NCBI GenBank assembly: GCA_946479475.1
Contig: CAMLGG010000176.1
Span: forward strand, 1-11,156
Source: an uncultured Ideonella sp.
Lineage (GTDB): Bacteria; Pseudomonadota; Gammaproteobacteria; Burkholderiales; Burkholderiaceae
DNA: 11,156 bases
Reading direction: 5' to 3'
Part shown: one piece after another, positions 1 to 11,156 of the stretch
How positions within the stretch are numbered: the stretch's first letter is position 1
How the letters are laid out: every line of letters begins with the position of its first letter
Position numbers and translations under genes: made by a program
The notes under the pieces: generated by a model
The model's database searches: none
What the model was told of the DNA's origin: nothing
The model's input: the letters and a program-made list of their open reading frames with translations, nothing else

Positions 1-960
1 CTCGTCGCCGCCGAGCCGGATGGCGTCCGGCGGATCGCCGTAGTCGCCTTCCGGATCGATCACGCAACAGGTGTAGCCGCCTTCGTGCAGGCGCTCCAGC
101 AGGCCGTGCGCCGCGGTGGTCTTGCCGCTGCCCGATGTGCCCGCGATGAGGATCACGCTGGCGCAGGGATCGAGGGGCAGCTCGCTGCCGTCGGCCAGGG
201 CGCCGAGGCAAAGGCGATGCCGATGGAAGCCGGCGGCGCGCGAAGCGAAGTCGTCGACGAGCCATTCCTCGATCAGCTCCGCGACGCCGGCGCCATGGTC
301 CGCCGCCGTGACCACATCGGCCGCCTGCTTCACCGCCGGCAGCGCATTGGCGACCGCGACGGCGACCTGGCAGCGCATCAGGAAGGCATGGTCGTTCTCG
401 GCATCGCCCACGCCGATGGTGTTGCGCGCGGAAAGCTTCATCGAGGCCAGCGCGGCGTCGAGCCCGGAAGCCTTGTTGACGCCCGAGGGCAGCACCATCA
501 CCGCGCCCTTGTTGAAGATGACCTGCAGTTCCAGCCCGAGGTCCCGGATGGATTCGAGCACCACCGCCTCGTGCGGCTCCCACGTCGCGATGATCGCGTG
601 GCCGACCGACAGCGGCGTCACGTTCCTTTCCCGCAGCAGCTGGGCGAGCGGCAGCGACGCGGCCTCGGCCAGCACGGTGATTTCGCCGTTGGCCGGCTGG
701 TACATCACCGCGCCGTTCTCGGCCACCACGCGGTCGAAGAGGTCCAGGCGGGTGAACACGCGCTGCAGGTCCTCCAGCTCCCGGCCCGTCACCAGCAGCA
801 AGTGCCGGCCGGCCTCGGCAACCCGCTCGAGCGCGCCGATCGTCGCCTCGTCGACGACCCCGTCATGCGCCAGCGTCCCGTCGTAGTCGCAGGCCAGGGC
901 CAGCAGTCTCGCCGGCCGCGCCGGTTGTGCCACGCCCGTCTCGCTGCCGAGCTGCTTCAT
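1..960 (-). CDS. HAD-IIB phosphatase fused to HerA-like P-loop ATPase (5' part only)
   Basis: The visible 320 residues start at ATG 958-960 and are cut by the left edge. Residues 20-235 read as a HAD-IIB (Cof-like) phosphatase: motif I DYDGT at 25-29 with both catalytic aspartates, motif II around T58-G59-R60, ENG at 81-83, the motif III lysine near K163, and motif IV GDAEND at 185-190. A second domain follows, with a Walker A GTSGSGKTT at 274-282 and DPEGDY at 302-307, as in HerA/DUF87-type ATPases. The rest of the ATPase, including Walker B and the arginine finger, would lie outside the window. The start is supported by GAGGAG at 969-974, 8 nt upstream. All HAD catalytic motifs are intact, so phosphatase activity is likely; the substrate is unknown. 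The ATPase might be a DNA translocase or a regulatory NTPase. No partner gene is visible, and I see no clear promoter upstream. Confidence 0.86.
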   Translation of the reverse strand, partial: MKQLGSETGVAQPARPARLLALACDYDGTLAHDGVVDEATIGALERVAEAGRHLLLVTGRELEDLQRVFTRLDLFDRVVAENGAVMYQPANGEITVLAEAASLPLAQLLRERNVTPLSVGHAIIATWEPHEAVVLESIRDLGLELQVIFNKGAVMVLPSGVNKASGLDAALASMKLSARNTIGVGDAENDHAFLMRCQVAVAVANALPAVKQAADVVTAADHGAGVAELIEEWLVDDFASRAAGFHRHRLCLGALADGSELPLDPCASVILIAGTSGSGKTTAAHGLLERLHEGGYTCCVIDPEGDYGDPPDAIRLGGDE

Positions 961-1351
961 GCTTCACGCTCCTCGTCCATGCCGGCACATGCGGCAAGAC
1001 CTGTGCCACCGCGGTCCGAGGCGGAACCACTACAGGGCGGGAGTTGCGGTGCATTTCGTCGGTTTGCGCGGCGGTGCGAAAGGCAAACATGAAGGCCGTC
1101 CATCCCAGCAATGCGCCCATGTCCGATCGCCCGCAAGCCTGCCCTCCGCAAAGCCTCGTCGCCGAAGAAACCGTGCGGGATCAACACACCCTTGCTTGGG
1201 CCGCGCAGCGCCCGGCCCAGCGTCGCGAGCGGGGCGCCCGCGCCCTGGGTGCCCAGGCCGGTCAGTGGCGCTGGCGCAGCGGACGCGAACTCTGGCCGCA
1301 CAGGAAGTGACGAGCCGCCCGGAACCAGCGGCCCGGCGCCGTGCGGAAACG
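961..1351. other. Gene-poor intergenic stretch
   Basis: This region lies between the start of the HAD-ATPase gene and the terminator of the tRNA gene. Several overlapping open frames exist on both strands, but none has a recognisable domain, and at this GC content such frames arise by chance. The only one with a passable ribosome binding site is the 73-codon frame at 1089-1310. I see no convincing sigma70 promoter for the HAD gene apart from its ribosome binding site, and no repeat or RNA structure. Confidence 0.5.
1089..1310 (+). CDS. Doubtful small ORF, 73 residues, unknown
   Basis: This frame runs from ATG 1089 to TGA 1310, with a possible AAAGG about 5 nt before the start; an in-frame ATG at 1119 is an alternative. 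The product would be polar and Arg/Gln-rich with four Trp, a basic C-terminus, and no signal peptide, membrane segment or known motif. About three quarters of third positions are G or C, which is less than in the certain genes here. It is the only plus-strand candidate in the left 8.8 kb and has no partner. It may be a chance frame, and I list it only because it is the best coding candidate in the gap. Confidence 0.2.
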   Translation: MKAVHPSNAPMSDRPQACPPQSLVAEETVRDQHTLAWAAQRPAQRRERGARALGAQAGQWRWRSGRELWPHRK

Positions 1352-1375
1352 AAAAAGCCCCGATTGACGGGGCTT
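1352..1375 (-). terminator. Intrinsic terminator of the tRNA-Ser gene
   Basis: An 8-bp perfect stem (1355-1362 with 1368-1375, AAGCCCCG/CGGGGCTT) encloses a 5-nt loop. On the minus strand it ends in a run of five T (1352-1356), two of which are paired in the stem. There is no T-run in the plus direction, so it acts on minus-strand transcripts. It lies about 46 nt past the tRNA 3' end and should end the tRNA-Ser transcript, and any helicase read-through, before the HAD-ATPase gene. Confidence 0.85.
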
Positions 1376-1421
1376 AGCTCGCGGTTCGTTGGTCGTCGGC
1401 GGACTTCCTAGAACCTATCAC

Positions 1422-1513
1422 TGGCGGAAAGGGGGGGATTCGAACCCCCGATACGGGAGGACCCGTATGCCGGATTTCGAATCCGGTGCATTCGACCACT
1501 CTGCCACCTTTCC
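1422..1513 (-). tRNA. tRNA-Ser (anticodon CGA)
   Basis: This is a class II tRNA of 92 nt including an encoded CCA. The acceptor stem GGAAAGG/CCTTTCC (1507-1513 with 1426-1432) is followed by discriminator G and CCA (1422-1424). The anticodon stem CCGGA/TCCGG holds a 7-nt loop TTCGAAA, with anticodon CGA at 1477-1479, reading UCG. A long variable arm (TACGGG, 4-nt loop, CCCGTA) marks it as a serine-type tRNA, and the T arm GGGGG-TTCGAAT-CCCCC is perfect. It lies 60 nt after the helicase stop on the same strand, two genes down from serS, which encodes its cognate synthetase. Confidence 0.97.
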
Positions 1514-1553
1514 TGCTTGTCCTGGCACCCGTGGTCACTGGGTGAAGCCGCGC

Positions 1554-1573
1554 ATTCTAGCCCAGAACGGGCC

Positions 1574-1582
<9 letters not shown>
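1554..1582 (-). promoter_or_regulatory. Possible promoter of tRNA-Ser
   Basis: On the minus strand there is a good -10 TAGAAT (1554-1559), about 40 nt upstream of the mature tRNA 5' end. Seventeen nt further up sits TACGAG (1577-1582), a poor -35 that overlaps the last codons of the helicase gene. If used, it would let the tRNA be made independently of the serS-helicase transcript. The -10 is reasonable; the -35 is weak. Confidence 0.4.
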
Positions 1583-7284
<5,702 letters not shown>

Positions 7285-8256
7285 CTAGGATCGGGAGGAA
7301 GAGAACTCCGCCATCGACTTGTCGCCCAGGCCCTTGGGCAGCGGGAACTCGATGGTCTCCTCCACGCCGGGCAGCTTGCGTACCGAGACGGCGCCGAGGG
7401 CCCGCAGCCGGTCGACGATGGCGTTGACCAGCACCTCGGGCGCCGAGGCGCCGGCCGTCAGGCCCACGCGCGGCCGGTCGTCCAGCCAGGCCTCCTGCAG
7501 GTCGCCGGCCGCGTCGACCATGTAGGCCGGCGTGCCGAGCCGCTCGGCCAGCTCGCGCAGGCGGTTGCTGTTGGAGCTGGTGGGGCTGCCGACGACGATG
7601 ACCACGTCGACCTGCGGCGCCATGAACTTCACCGCGTCCTGGCGGTTCTGGGTGGCGTAGCAGATGTCCTGCTTCTTCGGCTCGCGCACCTGCGGGAAGC
7701 GGGCCTTGACCGCGGCCAGGATCTCCGCCGCGTCGTCGACGCTCAGCGTGGTCTGCGTCACCACCGCCAGGCGATCGGGCCTGGTGACGGGCGCGGCCGC
7801 GACGTCGGCCACGTCCTCCACCAGGTAGATGCCCTCGTGCAGCTGGCCCATCGTGCCCTCGACCTCGGGATGCCCCTTGTGGCCGATCATGATGAACTCG
7901 TAGCCTTCCTTGGCGAGCTTGGCGACCTCGACGTGGACCTTGGTCACCAGCGGGCAGGTCGCGTCGAAGACCTGGAAACCGCGTTTGGCCGCCTCGGCGC
8001 GAACGGCCTTGGGCACGCCGTGGGCCGAGAAGACCAGCGTCGCGCCCGGCGGCACGTCGGCCAGGTCCTCGATGAAGATCGCGCCCTTGGCCTTCAGGTC
8101 GTTGACGACGTAGGTGTTGTGAACGATCTCGTGGCGCACGTAGATCGGCGAGCCGAACTTCTGCAGGGCGCGCTCGACGATCTCGATCGCGCGGTCGACG
8201 CCGGCGCAGAAGCCGCGCGGTTCGGCCAGCAGGACCTCGTGGGGTTGGATCGCCAT
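7285..8256 (-). CDS. ispH: 4-hydroxy-3-methylbut-2-enyl diphosphate reductase
   Basis: IspH (LytB) is the last enzyme of the MEP pathway. It reduces HMBPP to IPP and DMAPP with an oxygen-sensitive iron-sulfur cluster in the cytosol. The 323-residue protein shows the three cluster cysteines C17 (RGFCAGV), C101 (ATCPLV) and C199 (DICYAT). Substrate-binding histidines are seen at H46 (HNTYVV), H79 (SAHGV) and H129 (GHPE), with the catalytic glutamate E131 and the SSNSNRL signature near 227-233. ATG 8254-8256 gives the standard N-terminus; the frame stays open upstream only because it overlaps fkpB. The fkpB stop and this start share one base (TGATG), so translation is probably coupled. A strong terminator follows. 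Confidence 0.98.
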   Translation of the reverse strand: MAIQPHEVLLAEPRGFCAGVDRAIEIVERALQKFGSPIYVRHEIVHNTYVVNDLKAKGAIFIEDLADVPPGATLVFSAHGVPKAVRAEAAKRGFQVFDATCPLVTKVHVEVAKLAKEGYEFIMIGHKGHPEVEGTMGQLHEGIYLVEDVADVAAAPVTRPDRLAVVTQTTLSVDDAAEILAAVKARFPQVREPKKQDICYATQNRQDAVKFMAPQVDVVIVVGSPTSSNSNRLRELAERLGTPAYMVDAAGDLQEAWLDDRPRVGLTAGASAPEVLVNAIVDRLRALGAVSVRKLPGVEETIEFPLPKGLGDKSMAEFSSSRS

Positions 8257-8699
8257 CAGAGCACTCCGATGAGGCGGACCTGGAAGGTCACCGCCTGGCC
8301 CGCGAGCGGGTGGTTGAAGTCGAACATGAGCCAGTCGTCGCCGCACTCGCGCACCACGCCGGCGAAGCGGCCGGTGCCATCGGGCGTGGGGAACTCGACC
8401 ACGTCGCCCACGTGGTACTCGGCCTCGGGGTCGCCCATCTCGTCGAGCACGCTGCGCCTGAGCTTCTGGAGCATGTCCGGGTTGCGCTCGCCGAAGGCCT
8501 CGCCCGGGGCCAGCTCGAAGCTCGCCTCGGCGCCCTCCTCCAGGCCGACGAGCCGCGCCTCGATGGCGGGCGAGAGCTGGCCGGCGCCGACCGTGAGCGT
8601 GGCCGGCTTGGCTTCGAAGGTGCTGACGACATCGGCCCCGTCGGGGCCCGCGAGGCGGTAGTGCAGGGTCAGGAACGACCCCTGTTGGACGGTTTTCAC
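8256..8699 (-). CDS. fkpB: FKBP-type peptidyl-prolyl isomerase, SlyD/FkpB type
   Basis: FkpB (SlpA) is a small cytoplasmic prolyl cis-trans isomerase and chaperone. The 147 residues match the E. coli protein in length and order: an FKBP half-domain at the N-terminus, the [17 protein letters not shown] core near 37-53, the inserted IF chaperone flap in the middle, and the closing DFNHPLAG motif near 127-134. It lacks the His-rich metal tail of SlyD, which favours FkpB. The start is GTG 8697-8699. An in-frame TAA lies 12 nt upstream, so no longer form is possible, and no Shine-Dalgarno sequence is visible. It is the first gene of the fkpB-ispH pair, an association also known from enterobacteria. 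Confidence 0.93.
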   Translation of the reverse strand: MKTVQQGSFLTLHYRLAGPDGADVVSTFEAKPATLTVGAGQLSPAIEARLVGLEEGAEASFELAPGEAFGERNPDMLQKLRRSVLDEMGDPEAEYHVGDVVEFPTPDGTGRFAGVVRECGDDWLMFDFNHPLAGQAVTFQVRLIGVL

Positions 8700-8705
8700 G
8701 GGCGA

Positions 8706-8711
8706 ATTTTA
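8706..8711 (-). promoter_or_regulatory. Possible -10 element of fkpB-ispH, very close to the start codon
   Basis: TAAAAT on the minus strand ends 6 nt before the GTG start of fkpB. With normal initiation 6-8 nt after the -10, the transcript would begin at or next to the start codon, giving a leaderless mRNA. I see no good -35 at 16-18 nt spacing. The TAA inside the element is also the in-frame stop that fixes the fkpB start. Confidence 0.4.
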
Positions 8712-8746
8712 GCGGCTCGCCTTTTCACCACCCGGCGGACTGCCAT

Positions 8747-8768
8747 GGGCTTGAGCCTTCGCAAGCCC
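8747..8768 (+). other. Hairpin upstream of the HAF-repeat gene
   Basis: GGGCTTG (8747-8753) and CAAGCCC (8762-8768) form a perfect 7-bp stem with an 8-nt loop, 70 nt before the HAF-repeat start codon. It has no T-tract and so is not a usual terminator. It could be a structure in the 5' leader or an operator-like dyad between the divergent fkpB and HAF genes; the function is unknown. Confidence 0.35.
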
Positions 8769-8837
8769 CAGGCACCCGGCGCGATCACATTCCGATCGGG
8801 CGCTTGGCCCCGAAGACCACCTTCAGGAGCAATTGAC

Positions 8838-9887
8838 ATGACCCTGCACCATCCCTCGCGGCGACAGTTGCTGCTCGCCGCCGCCCTGATGCCAGTCGGC
8901 GCACGCGCCGGGGCCCACCGGACGGCGCCGGCCTACCGGTTCACCGACCTGGGCACGCTCGAAAAGTCCTTCAGCTTCGGCCTGGGCTTGAACTGGCGAG
9001 GCACGGTGGTGGGCTACTGCGGCGTGGACCATGGCATGCACTGGCGCGCCACCCGCTGGCGCAACGGCCGCGCGGTGCCTCTCGGCCCGGACGGCGTCGA
9101 CAGCCGCGCCGTCGCGGTGAACAAGTCCGGCGTCGCGGTCGGCGAGAGCAACCCGCCGGGAATGGTCGAATGGCACGCGACGCTCTGGGACGGCGACACC
9201 ACGACGGACCTGGGTGCGCTATGCAGCGGCACGAGCCATGCCTACGGCATCAACGCCGCCGGCCAGGTGGTCGGCGACGGCCTCCTGCCCGGCAACACGG
9301 GCATGCACGCGGTGATGTGGCAGGACGGAAGCATCTTCGACCTGGGCACGGCCGGAGGCAGCAGCAGTTCGGCGACGGCGATCAACGCCCACGGCAAGGT
9401 CGTCGGCTGGAGCGCCAATGCTCGCGGCGAACCGCACGCCGCCCTCTGGCACGAAGGCCGGGTACGGGACCTCGGCACGCTCGGCGGTCTCTTCAGCAAC
9501 GCGGCGGCGATCAACGAGCACGGCCAGGCGGTCGGCTACGCGCAGGACGAGCGAGGGCGCTACCGCGCCGCGCTCTGGGAGGACGGCGCGATAGTCGACC
9601 TCGGCGCCCTGGCGGGCAACCACGGCTACGCCAGCGACATCGACAACAACGGCACAGTCGTCGGCACCAGCTACCTCACCCGCAAGCCGAGGAACGAGGA
9701 TGCACGCGGCGTGATCTGGGTCGACCGCCAGATCGTCGACCTCAACACGCTCCTCGACGACGCCACGCGCGATGCCGGCTGGATCGTCACGGCCGCCGCC
9801 GAGATCAACGACTCCGGCCAGATCGCGGGCACGGCCCGCAACACGCTGACGGGGCGCACTCGGGCCTGCCTCCTGAGCCCGGCCTGA
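8838..9887 (+). CDS. Exported HAF-repeat protein, predicted seven-bladed beta-propeller
   Basis: The 349-residue product opens with a Tat-like signal: SRRQLLL at 7-13, a hydrophobic stretch to about 20, and an AxA-type site near ARA-GA (22-26). Almost all the rest is seven copies of the HAF repeat (DLGTL...AxxINxxGxVVG...A.LW..G), beginning near residues 37, 81, 124, 168, 211, 254 and 301, spaced 43-47 apart. Such regular four-strand repeats suggest a beta-propeller. Proteins with this repeat are thought to be extracytoplasmic, and their biochemical role is largely unknown. I chose ATG 8838 because AGGAGC sits 7 nt upstream and the signal peptide follows at once; an in-frame ATG at 8745 has no such support. 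The gene stands alone between fkpB-ispH (divergent) and radC (75 nt downstream, same strand). Confidence 0.88.
   Translation: MTLHHPSRRQLLLAAALMPVGARAGAHRTAPAYRFTDLGTLEKSFSFGLGLNWRGTVVGYCGVDHGMHWRATRWRNGRAVPLGPDGVDSRAVAVNKSGVAVGESNPPGMVEWHATLWDGDTTTDLGALCSGTSHAYGINAAGQVVGDGLLPGNTGMHAVMWQDGSIFDLGTAGGSSSSATAINAHGKVVGWSANARGEPHAALWHEGRVRDLGTLGGLFSNAAAINEHGQAVGYAQDERGRYRAALWEDGAIVDLGALAGNHGYASDIDNNGTVVGTSYLTRKPRNEDARGVIWVDRQIVDLNTLLDDATRDAGWIVTAAAEINDSGQIAGTARNTLTGRTRACLLSPA
8943..9884 (+). repeat. Seven tandem HAF protein repeats
   Basis: This is a protein-level repeat of about 43 residues inside the exported gene. Each unit has a D/P-L-G start, a variable segment, an IN/VN-x-x-G turn, VVG/AVG, then a polar loop and a closing A-x-x-W strand. 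Repeats 3 to 6 are the most regular; the first two and the last are more divergent, and the last has DLN for DLG. The copies are not near-identical in DNA, so the array is old rather than recently expanded. Confidence 0.85.
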
Positions 9888-9962
9888 GGGCTGTCTCCGC
9901 TATCCTCCACGCGCCTGCACGGCCCGCAGCCACGCGGCCGGCAGGCCCCAGGGAGGACAACG

Positions 9963-10637
9963 ATGACGATCAAGGAACTGCCGGCCGCGCTGCGGCCGCG
10001 CGAGAAGCTGCTCGCCCACGGGCCGGCCGCATTGGCCGATGCGGAACTGGTCGCCCTGCTGCTGCGCACCGGCATGAAGGGCAAGGGCGTGCTGGCGCTG
10101 GCCGAGGAGCTGCTGGGCGGCTTCAAGGGCGTGGCGGGGCTGCTGCACAGCCGTGCGGAGGACTTCAAGCGCGTCAAGGGCCTGGGGCCGGCCAAGCGGG
10201 CCGAGCTTTCGGCGGTCATGGAGCTGGCGCGGCGCGCGCTCTCGCAGCAGCTGCGGCACGCGCCGGTCTTCGACTCGCCCGCCAAGGTCAAGGACTTCGC
10301 GGCTCTGCAGCTGGGAGGCCTGGGGCACGAAGTCTTTGCCGTGCTCTTTCTCGACAGCCAGCACCGCCTGCTCGAATGGCGCGAGCTCTTCCGCGGCACG
10401 CTGACGCAGACCAGCGTCTACCCGCGCGAGGTCGTCCGCCATGCGATGGACCTCAACGCCGGCGCCGTCATCCTGGCCCACAACCACCCCTCGGGTCTGG
10501 CCGAGCCTTCGCGCGCCGACGAGTTCCTCACCGAGTCGCTGAAGAACGCGCTGGCCTTGGTGGATGTGCGGGTGCTGGACCACCTCGTGGTCGGCATGGG
10601 CAAGGTCGTGAGCTTCGCGGAACGCGGGCTGCTGTAG
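9963..10637 (+). CDS. radC: RadC family protein (JAB/MPN+ domain)
   Basis: The 224 residues match the usual RadC length. The N-terminal part carries a helix-hairpin-helix-like segment around 69-82 ([13 protein letters not shown]). The C-terminal MPN+/JAMM domain has the complete metal motif HxH-x7-S-x2-D: H173, H175, S183, D186. Such a site is typical of metalloproteases or related hydrolases. The historic DNA-repair role of RadC in E. coli was withdrawn, and its true activity is not established. The start ATG 9963 has a strong GGGAGG 6 nt upstream. The region between the HAF gene and this one shows only a weak TATCCT (9901-9906) with no -35, so co-transcription with the HAF gene is possible. 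It converges on the unknown gene to the right. Confidence 0.95.
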   Translation: MTIKELPAALRPREKLLAHGPAALADAELVALLLRTGMKGKGVLALAEELLGGFKGVAGLLHSRAEDFKRVKGLGPAKRAELSAVMELARRALSQQLRHAPVFDSPAKVKDFAALQLGGLGHEVFAVLFLDSQHRLLEWRELFRGTLTQTSVYPREVVRHAMDLNAGAVILAHNHPSGLAEPSRADEFLTESLKNALALVDVRVLDHLVVGMGKVVSFAERGLL

Positions 10638-10644
10638 TGCCTCT

Positions 10645-10714
10645 CAAGCAAATGTGGCTTTGCCACTTTGCTTGACCCCTGGGGGCGGGAATGACGCAGT
10701 CATTTCCTGGGGGG
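10645..10714. repeat. Compound palindromic intergenic element (two hairpins)
   Basis: Hairpin 1 (10645-10674) pairs CAAGCAAA with TTTGCTTG and GTGGC with GCCAC around a TTT loop, with one bulged T. Hairpin 2 (10687-10707) pairs GGGAATGAC with GTCATTTCC (one G-T pair) around a GCA loop. Hairpin 2 is flanked by two similar G-runs: on the minus strand, CCCCCAGG occurs just before and just after it. Neither hairpin ends in a T-tract. The position between converging genes suggests a bidirectional terminator or a REP-like dispersed element. Confidence 0.6.
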
Positions 10715-10718
10715 GCAA

Positions 10719-11156
10719 TCAGAACCTGGCTTCGACGCGGACCAGGTCGAGGTCCGTGCCGCGCCCGTCGGCCGCCGGCTTCAGGTTCACGACACGCTGG
10801 TTGTCCTTGGTGCCGGCCTTGTACAGCCGGCCGCCGGGACCTGCCTTGTCTTCGGCATTGCAGGCGAGCACCTTGCTGTCGGCCGCTGCCGCTGCCGGCT
10901 TCGGACGCGGCACGCTGCAATCCAGCACCGGGCCGAATCGCGCAAGCGCTTCGCGATAGAAGCCGGCCACAGGCTCCACCGCGTCGGCGCTGTGGTACTT
11001 CGCCACGGCCAGCTTGAATCCGATCGACCCGCCCCACAGCGAGAGATTGACGCCATGGCCGTCGTCGCCCGCATCGCGGCGCACCGTCGCGCCGGCGTAC
11101 AGCGGCAGGTCCAGGTCCTCGGCGGTCGGCGTGGTGCTCATCTGCAGGCCGGCTCC
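10719..11156 (-). CDS. Protein of unknown function, 5' end possibly beyond the window
   Basis: The frame ends at TGA 10719-10721 and stays open to the right edge. An ATG at 11139-11141 would give 140 residues, but it has only a distant GGAG, and the residues before it (ending GAGLQ) look like continued coding, so the real start may lie outside. The visible part begins with a LDLPLYAGAT stretch, then GDDGHGVNLSLWGG, a segment resembling those of small envelope proteins in which a predicted helix (VAGFYREALARFG, about 58-70) precedes a Cys (C75). A second Cys is at 94, and a short Ala-rich linker (83-87) lies between them. No signal peptide is visible in this part. I do not recognise a function. 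It converges on radC across the hairpin element. Confidence 0.75.
   Translation of the reverse strand, partial: GAGLQMSTTPTAEDLDLPLYAGATVRRDAGDDGHGVNLSLWGGSIGFKLAVAKYHSADAVEPVAGFYREALARFGPVLDCSVPRPKPAAAAADSKVLACNAEDKAGPGGRLYKAGTKDNQRVVNLKPAADGRGTDLDLVRVEARF

Noticed and set aside
85..1092. A 335-codon plus-strand frame opposite the HAD-ATPase gene
   Set aside because: The minus-strand frame carries clear HAD and Walker A motifs; the plus-strand product is Arg/His/Gln-rich with none.
1422..1573. A genomic-island boundary at the tRNA-Ser gene
   Set aside because: I saw no integrase and no repeat of the tRNA 3' end elsewhere in the window.
8310..8837. A long N-terminal extension of the HAF-repeat gene
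   Set aside because: The extension is antisense to fkpB and would bury the signal peptide; the ATG at 8838 has a good ribosome binding site.
9170..10675. A 501-codon plus-strand frame across the HAF gene and radC
   Set aside because: It is an out-of-frame shadow; the real frames have repeats and a JAMM motif.
10645..10714. A standard intrinsic terminator for radC
   Set aside because: The hairpins are strong, but neither strand has a T-tract after them, so I describe it as a compound palindromic element.

Overview
The window looks like ordinary chromosome from a high-GC betaproteobacterium, most likely Burkholderiales (Comamonadaceae-like). The evidence is strong G/C bias at third codon positions, adjacent fkpB and ispH, radC close to them, and the character of the proteins. 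I see no insertion sequence, integrase, phage gene, CRISPR array or plasmid gene.

Layout from left to right. At 1-960 (-) is the 5' part of a gene fusing a HAD-IIB phosphatase to a HerA-like P-loop ATPase; it runs off the left edge. A gene-poor stretch follows, with at most one doubtful 73-codon ORF. Next come an intrinsic terminator and tRNA-Ser(CGA), both on the minus strand. Upstream of the tRNA, on the same strand, is a 1439-residue SNF2-family helicase with a very long N-terminal region, and then serS. The serS stop and the helicase GTG start overlap by 4 nt. Upstream of serS, still on the minus strand, is fkpB-ispH, with stop and start overlapping by 1 nt and closed by a strong terminator. 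The T-tract of that terminator lies where the -35 of the serS promoter would be.

On the plus strand, divergent from fkpB, is an exported HAF-repeat protein with a Tat-like signal and seven regular repeats of about 43 residues, which suggests a seven-bladed beta-propeller. Then comes radC (+). A compound palindromic intergenic element separates radC from a convergent minus-strand gene of unknown function that may continue past the right edge.

The core is housekeeping: translation (SerRS and tRNA-Ser), isoprenoid synthesis (IspH) and protein folding (FkpB). The accessory-looking parts are the HAD-HerA fusion, the large SNF2 protein coupled to serS, the HAF-repeat protein between radC and fkpB-ispH, and the paired-hairpin element. 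I did not find a convincing new multi-gene system; the most unusual single items are the HAD-ATPase fusion and the serS-helicase-tRNA-Ser arrangement.
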